DNA of 10,000 nt from Rheinheimera sp. (GTDB lineage: Bacteria > Pseudomonadota > Gammaproteobacteria > Enterobacterales > Alteromonadaceae), in NCBI RefSeq assembly GCF_020217005.1, contig NZ_JAIWOI010000284.1, forward strand, positions 1 through 10,000, in the 5' to 3' direction. Under the pieces are notes generated by a model. It worked only from the letters and a program-made list of their open reading frames with translations, ran no database searches and was not told where the DNA came from. Shown piece by piece: positions 1-6,500 of this stretch. Made by a program: the position numbers and the translations under genes. How positions within the stretch are numbered: position 1 is the first letter of the stretch; each line of letters begins with the position of its first letter.

Positions 1-253
1 TACGCAATCGCTGCCTAATAAGCAGTAGATGCTCTCCCCCCCGCGCATGCCTGTAAGCCGGGATTTTGGGAGATCACCCCTAACAGGATCGCATGGCGGC
101 TTTGTCCGGAGCCAAAATGCTAAAACCAATCGGACTCGCCCGACGATAGCCTGCCAGCTGGCGCTCATAGGGTTAACTAAATAACTGGATAAGCATGTAG
201 TACCGACGATCTAGGTTTTTCGGACGGGGGTTCAAATCCCCCCGGCTCCACCA
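1..253 (+). ncRNA. ssrA: tmRNA (transfer-messenger RNA), 3' portion, 5' end outside the window
   Basis: tmRNA rescues stalled ribosomes: it acts first as an alanine tRNA and then as a short mRNA that adds a degradation tag. The window opens inside the tag frame. The first 15 bases read Tyr-Ala-Ile-Ala-Ala and are followed by TAA TAA, so the tag ends YAIAA where E. coli has YALAA. The central part carries the GC-rich pseudoknot region. Near the 3' end, GCATGTAGTACCGA (about 194-207) and TTTCGGACGGGGGTTC (about 218-233) closely match E. coli ssrA. The T arm has the loop GTTCAAATC, and the acceptor end is GGCTCCACCA with CCA encoded at 251-253. The 5' tRNA-like half and the start of the tag lie to the left of the window. 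The identification is very secure; the exact length cannot be given. Confidence 0.96.
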
Positions 254-294
254 ATAAAGCAAAAGGCCACCGCAAGGTGGCCTTTTGCTTTATT
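253..294 (+). terminator. Intrinsic terminator of ssrA
   Basis: A perfect 19-bp inverted repeat (253-271 with 276-294) is capped by a GCAA tetraloop of the GNRA type. Its left arm starts on the last A of the tmRNA CCA end. The lower stem is A/T rich, so the right arm supplies the T-rich tract (CCTTTTGCTTTATT). Because of the complete symmetry it could also stop transcription arriving on the minus strand. The core of this hairpin recurs at 437-459 and, in opposite orientation, at 2337-2367. Confidence 0.9.
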
Positions 295-299
295 GTGGT

Positions 300-417
300 T
301 TCGCGGCGGACGCGAACAACAGTTCGGGGTTCAGCCGGAGCTTGCGCAGCAAGCGTAGACAACGCCTAAAGGGCGGCCTCTCGTTGCCAAACGAGAGGTG
401 AGCGGCAAAGCCGCGAA
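300..417. other. Multi-hairpin intergenic element bounded by an 8-bp inverted repeat
   Basis: The stretch is bracketed by TTCGCGGC (300-307) and GCCGCGAA (410-417), which are exact reverse complements. Inside or overlapping are further perfect small stems: 300-305/311-316, 340-345/349-354 (GCTTGC/GCAAGC), 363-366/372-375 (CGCC/GGCG), 377-385/390-398 (9 bp, CCTCTCGTT/AACGAGAGG) and 402-406/410-414. Some of these are mutually exclusive alternatives. No convincing open reading frame covers it. It could be a structured small RNA, a dispersed palindromic repeat, or a relic of an insertion next to ssrA. The sequence does not decide between these. Its function is unknown. Confidence 0.45.
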
Positions 418-436
418 TAAATCCCCCTACTAACTA

Positions 437-459
437 GCCACCGCAAGGTGGCCTTTTGC
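437..459 (+). repeat. Second copy of the ssrA terminator core
   Basis: These 23 bases are identical to 266-288 in the ssrA terminator: a GCCACC/GGTGGC stem with a GCAA loop followed by CTTTTGC. The flanks differ, so only the top of the stem is retained. About 20 bases upstream, AAATCCCCC (418-426) also resembles the AAATCCCCCC of the tmRNA T arm (235-244), so the block 418-459 looks like a shortened copy of the tmRNA 3' end plus terminator. It may be a working terminator on the plus strand, a duplicated attachment-site remnant, or simply another member of a common terminator family. Confidence 0.6.
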
Positions 460-560
460 CGTCAGTCGCAGCAAGACACTGAGTTGCCATCATACAAAAC
501 TAGCCACAAAAGCCAGAGGCAAAGGGAAAGACCTGTCACTAATCTTTACTTTAAGGTCTG

Positions 561-1430
561 TCACATTGGTGTTGCGGTCAACTGAAAGCTGTCTTCAGCT
601 AGACGGACTCGCATGAAGGAATCAACCCCCAGAGATTTGAATAGAGCAACAAGTTGTGTCTGTTTTGATTTCTGCATCCTGTAACCGATGAACACATTCT
701 TGATTGCTGAAGCGGAGAACTTGACCTTTTTCCTCGCCTGGTCGACACCGACAATCCGAACTTCCCTTTCGTATGACCAAGCCGCAGACTTCTGAAAATA
801 GGCCTGTGTTGTCTGCTCGAGCCAATGAACGAAGTCAGCTCGCTTACCTCCCTCAATAGCGTATCGCTCGACAGTATCCATAGCATCAAGCAGAAAACGC
901 TTCTCGGTGTATTGGACGCATTGCAAGTCAAAGTGGTCGTGGGTTAGACCAGGGTTAAGATTCCGAAAACCCTCAAGCAGAACAACTGGGTCGAATTCAA
1001 CACAGAACCCGGCAAGACAGCTTGCATAGTGCGACCACATCAGTCTGTTCAGTTCAGGTCGCTCTGAGTCTGTTGCACGGAGTCCATCACTGTGAGCATG
1101 GTTTGAAGTAAAACAAACAACGCCCATCCGATCCTGAAGTGGAAGTTCTAAACTCTGACCCACCATAGATCTCGAAAGGTCGTACGCCTTATTGAAATTG
1201 TGTTCGTTGCAACGCAGTTGCTTGATTACTCCGCCAGAAAAATACTCTGCCAAAATCGAGATCTGGTTCTCACGAGCCTCGTCGAATTGGGCTTGAACAA
1301 TCCCTAACCTACCCTCAAAAGGGTCGTTGAACTGATCAACGTGACTAAAATAGATCGACTCTTCCCTGAAGCTATCCAGTACCTTTTTTCTAAAACTGTA
1401 GTACTTAAAAACACTACCCAAACCAGACAT
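561..1430 (-). CDS. DUF2971 family protein
   Basis: This 289-residue soluble protein has the hallmarks of the DUF2971 family. Near the N-terminus is an aromatic KYYSFRK segment, then IYFSHVDQFNDPFEG (26-40, family signature FNDPFE). VVCFTSN lies at 104-110, MWSHYASCLAGFCVEFD at 131-147 (family W-S-H-Y and G-x-C-x-E-F) and W-S-Y-E-R-E-V-R at 218-225 (family W-x-Y-E-x-E-x-R). No signal peptide or membrane segment is seen. The molecular activity of the family is not established to my knowledge; members often occur in variable, mobile or defence-rich regions. The start is supported by a purine-rich GGGAAG eight bases upstream of the ATG. It is transcribed towards ssrA and away from vapBC, so it is a single-gene unit. 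No clear terminator with a T tract follows it. The family call is confident; the function is not known. Confidence 0.85.
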   Translation of the reverse strand: MSGLGSVFKYYSFRKKVLDSFREESIYFSHVDQFNDPFEGRLGIVQAQFDEARENQISILAEYFSGGVIKQLRCNEHNFNKAYDLSRSMVGQSLELPLQDRMGVVCFTSNHAHSDGLRATDSERPELNRLMWSHYASCLAGFCVEFDPVVLLEGFRNLNPGLTHDHFDLQCVQYTEKRFLLDAMDTVERYAIEGGKRADFVHWLEQTTQAYFQKSAAWSYEREVRIVGVDQARKKVKFSASAIKNVFIGYRMQKSKQTQLVALFKSLGVDSFMRVRLAEDSFQLTATPM

Positions 1431-1629
1431 TCTGTTGACTTCCCATCAAACGGCGGCATGAAAGTTTACCACCCGAAACAACTCGAGAGAATCATAGACT
1501 CAAACACTGGCTTTCCTAGACCTTTTTCGTAGAGCCAATCAACAGATAAACCCGCCTAAGAAATAATTTAAAGGTTTCTGACACTGAACAACAGCCCCTC
1601 GGTTACACCAACAAATGAGAATGCCCCAA

Positions 1630-1654
1630 AGGTAGATACCTTGAGTATCTACCT
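1630..1654 (+). promoter_or_regulatory. vapBC operator palindrome
   Basis: AGGTAGATAC (1630-1639) and GTATCTACCT (1645-1654) form a perfect 10-bp inverted repeat around a 5-base centre. It lies 41 bases upstream of vapB and overlaps the likely -35 box. VapB-type antitoxins bind palindromes of this kind through their AbrB-like fold and repress their own operon, more tightly in complex with VapC. The palindrome is seen directly; its role is inferred from position and family. Confidence 0.8.
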
Positions 1655-1669
1655 ATTTGAGTGTATGCT
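1641..1669 (+). promoter_or_regulatory. Probable sigma-70 promoter of vapBC
   Basis: TTGAGT (1641-1646) and TATGCT (1664-1669) are spaced by 17 bases, giving reasonable -35 and -10 boxes and a start near 1676. The -35 box sits inside the palindromic operator, as expected for an autorepressed toxin-antitoxin operon. TATAAA at 1675-1680 is an alternative -10 but lacks a good -35 at the right distance. Confidence 0.6.
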
Positions 1670-1694
1670 TTCCCTATAAACGAATAGAGGATGA

Positions 1695-1931
1695 ATGATG
1701 GAAACAGGTACTGTATTTAAAAATAACAGCACTCAGGCTGTACGCTTGCCAGTTGAAGCTCGTTTTCCTGAAACGGTTAAAAAAGTCATAGTGCGTGTAG
1801 TTGGGCAAGACCGAATTCTAACCCCTGTAAGCAATAGCTGGGACTCGTTCTTTATGCAAGCTCAGACGGTCACTGATGATTTTATGACCGAGCGCGCCAG
1901 TCAGGAGCAACCCGAGCGGGAAGCGTTTTAA
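1695..1931 (+). CDS. vapB: VapB-type antitoxin (AbrB-like DNA-binding)
   Basis: This is the antitoxin of a type II toxin-antitoxin pair. It neutralises VapC by direct binding and represses the operon. The N-terminal part has the family signature TVFKNNSTQAVRLP (6-19), the swapped-hairpin AbrB fold, followed by a beta-rich stretch to about residue 45. SWDSFF (48-53) matches the conserved start of the toxin-binding tail, which ends in a flexible acidic segment. At 78 residues the length is normal. Two adjacent ATGs occur: AGAGG at 1686-1690 lies 4 bases from the first and 7 from the second (1698), so the true product may be 77 residues from 1698. The stop codon overlaps the vapC start by one base (TAATG), typical of translational coupling. 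A palindromic operator and promoter lie just upstream. Confidence in the family is high. Confidence 0.92.
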   Translation: MMETGTVFKNNSTQAVRLPVEARFPETVKKVIVRVVGQDRILTPVSNSWDSFFMQAQTVTDDFMTERASQEQPEREAF

Positions 1932-2338
1932 TGATTAAATACATGCTGGATACCAATATTTGTATTTATGTGATTAAACGTCGCCCAATGGAAGTACTGG
2001 ACACTTTTAATAAGTTCGCAGGAACTTTATGTATCAGTTCAGTCACTTTTGCAGAGCTTTGCCATGGTGTGGAAAAAAGTACCTTACCTGAGCATAACCG
2101 TCGTCAGGTCGAGGATTTCGTCTCGCGATTGGAAATTCTGCCGTACGGAGATAAAGCTGCAGCCCACTATGGTGACATCAGAGCAACACTTGAGCGGCAG
2201 GGTAAGACTATCGGCGTCAATGATTTACATATTGCAGCCCACGCCAGAAGCGAAGGCTTGGTGCTGGTTACCAATAATCTCAAAGAATTTGAACGGGTTG
2301 CGGGCTTAAGAACTGAGAACTGGCTCACTGGACCTTAA
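1931..2338 (+). CDS. vapC: VapC-type toxin, PIN-domain ribonuclease
   Basis: This 135-residue protein is a full-length PIN-domain toxin of the enteric MvpT/VapC type. The acidic metal-binding residues expected for catalysis are present: Asp7 in YMLDTN, Glu42 in TFAELCHG and Asp98 in GVNDLHIAAHARS. The C-terminal part, VLVTNNLKEFERVAGLRTENW, is the family signature for this subgroup. Characterised relatives in Salmonella and Shigella cleave initiator tRNA-fMet in the anticodon loop and so stop translation; the same target is inferred here, not shown. It overlaps vapB by one base and needs no separate ribosome site. No frameshift or missing active-site residue is seen, so the module is probably active. 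It is convergent with the downstream hydrolase gene. Confidence 0.94.
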   Translation: MIKYMLDTNICIYVIKRRPMEVLDTFNKFAGTLCISSVTFAELCHGVEKSTLPEHNRRQVEDFVSRLEILPYGDKAAAHYGDIRATLERQGKTIGVNDLHIAAHARSEGLVLVTNNLKEFERVAGLRTENWLTGP

Positions 2339-2367
2339 AGGCCACCTTGCGATAGCCTTCTGCTTTA
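2337..2367 (-). terminator. Terminator of the hydrolase gene; inverted relative of the ssrA terminator
   Basis: Read on the minus strand this is a hairpin with a GCAA tetraloop, arms AAGGCTATC and GGTGGCCTT, which pair completely if two G-U wobbles are allowed. It lies about 30 bases past the stop of the hydrolase gene. Compared with the reverse complement of the ssrA terminator, 28 of 31 positions agree by eye. On the plus strand the wobbles become A-C mismatches, so it should work better for the hydrolase than for vapC. The T tract (CCTTTAAGG) is short. Confidence 0.6.
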
Positions 2368-2395
2368 CCAAGTAACCCAAGCGCTGACTAAACCC

Positions 2396-3289
2396 CTACT
2401 TCCCCTGCCCCAGCAACCAACCATAAATATCCCAACCTTCGTACACCTGGCGCCAGGCGTCGTGTTCGGCCTGTTCAAGCATACTAAAACGCACATTGGT
2501 GTGGCCCAACTGGCGCAGGGTCTCTATGCCAGGGTAGATATTATCTTTGTTAATAGCCGAATCCCGGCCTGCTGCTATCACCCAAAGTGGTAACTTGGCT
2601 TTGGCTATAGGCGGCATTAAATCCGGATGGCCCCATGCCACTACGGGCGCTGCAGCAGCGAATAAGTCCGGGTGTTTGCTGGCCATATACCAGGTGCCAA
2701 AACCACCGTAGCTAATGCCTGAGATATAACGTCTTTTGGTGTCCGTATTGTAGTTTTTATCTACGGCCGCAAGCATGGCCAATAAATCCTGCTCGGCTTT
2801 TTCCCAGCCATTGGGCAACAGCACTGGCACTTGAGAAATATCAGTCACCACTTTGGCCGGAGCTATGGCTTTGTCCGAAGGGAACATCACAGGGCGTGGT
2901 GGCACACCTTCGGCTAAACGCTTGGGTATATCGGCTTTGCTGCGATTGGCGATGTAAGGCCTGCTGCCCATATCAAACATCTGTAACTGCGGCACTATCA
3001 TAATAAAAGGCAGGTCACGTTTTTGGATCCAGGCCTCGTACAATGGGCCGTGAACTAAAGTGTAATCCAGCTCATCCAAGCCATTGCCCCGTTCGCCATT
3101 GCCATGCAAAAAGAGTAAAACAGGCCATTTTTGTGCAGCCTTTTGCTGATAACCCGCGGGTAAATAAACAAAATATTGCCGCTTTAAGCCATCAACGCTG
3201 CTTTGATAGTCAGCTCTTAGCAGTTTTGCTTCTGAAGCCAGGGCACTGGCCGATAGCAGCAGACATAAAGACAGTATTCTGAACAACAT
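2396..3289 (-). CDS. Secreted alpha/beta-hydrolase (esterase or peptidase-like)
   Basis: The protein is predicted to be an exported serine hydrolase of the alpha/beta fold, related to PHB-depolymerase-like and COG4099-type predicted peptidases. The start at 3289 gives 297 residues with a clean type I signal peptide: MLFR, a hydrophobic run, then a cleavage site after ALA (residue 18). AAGGAG lies five bases upstream of this ATG. The open frame continues 30 codons further up to 3379, but that extension has no good ribosome site and would bury the signal. Visible motifs: LFLHGNGERG (59-68, oxyanion region), nucleophile Ser193 in GISYGG (191-196), a probable catalytic Asp243 in AAGRDSAIN and His276 in EQAEHDAW. 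Residues 105-155 form a long loop between the oxyanion and nucleophile regions, possibly shaping substrate access. The exact substrate cannot be read from the sequence; ester or short peptide substrates are both possible. It is divergent from the sensor kinase gene, 280 bases apart. Confidence 0.85.
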   Translation of the reverse strand: MLFRILSLCLLLSASALASEAKLLRADYQSSVDGLKRQYFVYLPAGYQQKAAQKWPVLLFLHGNGERGNGLDELDYTLVHGPLYEAWIQKRDLPFIMIVPQLQMFDMGSRPYIANRSKADIPKRLAEGVPPRPVMFPSDKAIAPAKVVTDISQVPVLLPNGWEKAEQDLLAMLAAVDKNYNTDTKRRYISGISYGGFGTWYMASKHPDLFAAAAPVVAWGHPDLMPPIAKAKLPLWVIAAGRDSAINKDNIYPGIETLRQLGHTNVRFSMLEQAEHDAWRQVYEGWDIYGWLLGQGK

Positions 3290-3569
3290 AACTTCTCCTT
3301 TTTTATGACGTGGCAGGACAACAGTTGAAAAAATCCGGCTCTGCTTTAGCATGCTGGCTGATTTTTCAGCATTTGTCATTGCGCTACTGCGGCTTTTCAG
3401 TCAGACCGCAGGTAAATTCCGCCGGCTTAGTCTGGCCATTCCCTTCCAGTACAAGCTGAAGGACTAAAAGAAACGAACTGGCTAAATAACTGCTTTATTT
3501 CAGCTTTTTATTTATAAGCTCCTAAATTTGCAGTTACACTGAATTTACTGCTCCAGTCTGAGTGTAATT

Positions 3570-6500
3570 ATGCGGGCCAATTTACCTTCTAATGAAGCTG
3601 AACGTTTAGCTACTCTTCATGCGCTGAATATTCTTGATACAGCACCTGAGGCGGCTTTTGACGCTTTGGTTCAGTTGGCAAGTCAGCTGTGCCAAACCCC
3701 TTATGCCGTATTAACCTTAGTGGACAAAGACAGGCAATGGTTTAAGGCCAAGCTTGGTTTTGACCATCAACAAACCGCCAGAGACATTTCCTTTTGCGCT
3801 CATAGCCTGCTAACACCACACCAACTGACGTACGTCTCAGATGCGAGTAAAGACGTTCGTTTTGCCGACAATCCGGACGTTACCAAGCCAGATGGCATAC
3901 GTTTATACGCCGGAGCCCCGCTGACCTTAAGCAATGGCGCCGTGCTTGGTACTTTGTGTGTCGTCGACACTGCAGTCAGAGAGCTGACTGTGGAGCAGCA
4001 ACACAGCTTAACCTTACTTGGACTGCAAGCAGTGCAACTGTTGGAAGCCAGGCAAAAAGCAGAGCTTTACTTTCAGCAGCAACGCACATTAACCACTGTG
4101 ATAGAACATGCACCTTTATTACTGGGTCAGGTTGATACTAGGTTTTGTTACATTTTTTGTAATCAAAAGTACGCAGAATGGTTTGGCGTAGACCCAGACC
4201 TTGCGGTGGGCAAAAGCATACGCGAGGTGTTTGGTGACCAGGCCTTTGCAGAAGCCGAGCCCTGGCTTGACATTTGCCTGAGCGGAGAAGAAACGCATTT
4301 TCGCTCAGCCGAATCCCATGGTCAGATTTTTGATATCAATTTTGTGCCGCAGAAAAACCCTCAAGGTGAAGTAGAAAGCATTGTGATCATTGCAGCCAAT
4401 GTGACGGAAGTGCATAAGCAGCAGTTGCAGATCAAGCAGGAACACAATCGCATGGACGCCATTATTAATGGCTCGAACCTCGGTACCTGGGAATGGAATG
4501 TGCAAACAGGCATCACCATTTACAATGAACGCTGGTTTACCCTGCTAGGTTTAACCTCTCAGCAAACGACCTCAGTCGACTTATGGGCCAGGTTAACCCA
4601 CCCGGAAGACTTACTGCGCTGCACTGAATTGCTGGAGCAGCATTTTGCTCAGCAGACCCCCTACTACGACAGCAAATTCAGAATGAGGCACAAGGCCGGG
4701 CATTGGGTCTGGATTCATGCCATAGGCAAAGTGATGAGTTGGACGGCTGAAGGCCAACCGCTTTTAATGTTCGGTATCCATGCGGATGTGACTGAGTCAC
4801 TGCAAAAAGAAACTGAGATTTTACAAACCCGCTCCTGGTTGCAAGCCATTATCGACTCGTCTACCGAAGTTGCGCTGATCTCCACTGATCCCTACGGCAC
4901 TATTCAGTTATTTAACACTGGCGCGGAACGTATGTTGGGATACAGCGCGGATGAATTAGTTGGCAAACACAGCCCGGCATTATTTCATGAGCCAACCGAA
5001 ATAGACGCTCACGCCAGATTGCTTAGCCAACTTTATCATCAGCCTATTAAAGGCTTTGAAACTTTTGCTTTTACCGCTCGCAGGGGCCAAAGCGAAACCA
5101 AACAATGGACTTATATCTGTAAAAATGGCGATCGCAAACAAGTCAGGGTGAGCGTCTCTGCTATGCGGGATGAACACAACGCTATCCGTGGTTTTTTAGG
5201 TGTCGCTATAGATATTACTCAACTGGAGCAACTGAACCATGCTTTGTTGCTCAGTGAACAACGCTATCGCTCTATGCTGGATAATTTGCCTGGTGTGGTA
5301 TATCGCTGCCGGAACGACGCTTACTGGACCATGCTGTTTATCAGCGACGAGGTCTTTCAGTTGACTGGCTATAGAGCTCATCAGTTGATCCTCAGTAAAG
5401 AAGTCAGTTTTGCAACCCTGAATCATCCGGATGATAAAGAACATACCAATCGGACTGTGCAGCAAGCTTTAGCAAAACAGCAGCGCTTTAGCGTTGAATA
5501 CAGGCTTTATCACAAAGACGGCAGCATACGCTGGGTACAGGAGCTGGGTCAGGGCATTTACGACGATCAGGGAGAACTGTTGTATATAGATGGTTTTATC
5601 TGGGATGTCACTGAACAACATGAAGCCAGACAGGCATTAAGTGCCAGTGAACAAAAACTATCATCTTTGTACAAAATGGCCCCTTTGGCCATAGTTCTGA
5701 ACCGCTTTACTGATGGCGCTTTTATTGAAGCCAATCCGGAGTTTTACCGGATCTTGGGGTATAAACAACATTCGGCTGCTGCTGAAACCGTCACTGCGAC
5801 ATGGTACGACTGTGGATCTACAACTCAGATGACACAGCTGCAAATGAATGCTCGTTATGGGCCGCTGGAGCAGGAATTGCGCCACAGTGATGGTCATCTG
5901 GTGCCTGTCTCTGTCACTGGTGTGTTGATTAAAAATCACGAAGGTGAACAACAAATTTGGTCAATTATTCAGGATATTACCGAACGACGCCGTATAGAGC
6001 AGATGAAAAATCAGTTTGTCTCTATGGTCAGTCATGAACTGCGCACACCGCTCACTTCTATTTCAGGAGCTTTGGCTCTGGTCACTGGCGGAGTTTTAGG
6101 CCAGGTACCTGCAACTATGTTATCGATGTTAGAGATCGCCAAAGACAACAGCTCCAGACTCAGCCAATTGATCAACGATCTACTGGACATCGATAAACTG
6201 GTAGCGGGTAAAATGCATTTTGAGCTGAGTTTGTGTCAGATCAGTGATTTGCTGGAAAAAGCGATACAAAGCAATCAACCTTATGCCAATAAATATGGGG
6301 TTACATTGCAACTGGCGGAACAGCAAGACGCTACACTGATGGTCGATCCGATGCGCTTCCAGCAGATCATGGCGAACTTATTGTCCAATGCAGCTAAATT
6401 CTCACCTGCAGGCTCCAGCGTAAAGGTGAAGTCTTCATTAACAGAGGGGGCTGTCCTGATCGAAGTGGAAGACGAAGGTCCGGGCATAGCTGAGGAATTT

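Noticed and set aside
177..362. Minus-strand open frame containing GGFEPPSEK
   Set aside because: It lies antisense to the tmRNA 3' end and its terminator. This peptide is a well-known artefact of translating tRNA-like 3' ends in reverse.
300..460. CRISPR array
   Set aside because: The repeated hairpin core occurs only twice here with unrelated flanks and no regular spacer pattern.
254..560. Integrase or transposase remnant next to ssrA
   Set aside because: No frame on either strand shows integrase or transposase motifs; only structured non-coding DNA is seen.
1341..1532. Plus-strand open frame of 63 codons
   Set aside because: It overlaps the start of the DUF2971 gene on the other strand, has no recognisable domain and no ribosome site.
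3290..3379. 30-codon N-terminal extension of the hydrolase
   Set aside because: The internal ATG at 3289 has AAGGAG at ideal spacing and starts a clean signal peptide; the extension would bury it and has no good ribosome site.
3349..3412. Small inverted repeats between the hydrolase and the kinase (3357-3370, and CTGCGG/CCGCAG at 3387-3411)
   Set aside because: Five- and six-base arms are near chance level and are not placed convincingly against a promoter of either gene.
3512..3540. Promoter for the kinase gene (TTATAA, 17 bases, TACACT)
   Set aside because: The -35 match is poor (three of six), so the site is not supported well enough to annotate.
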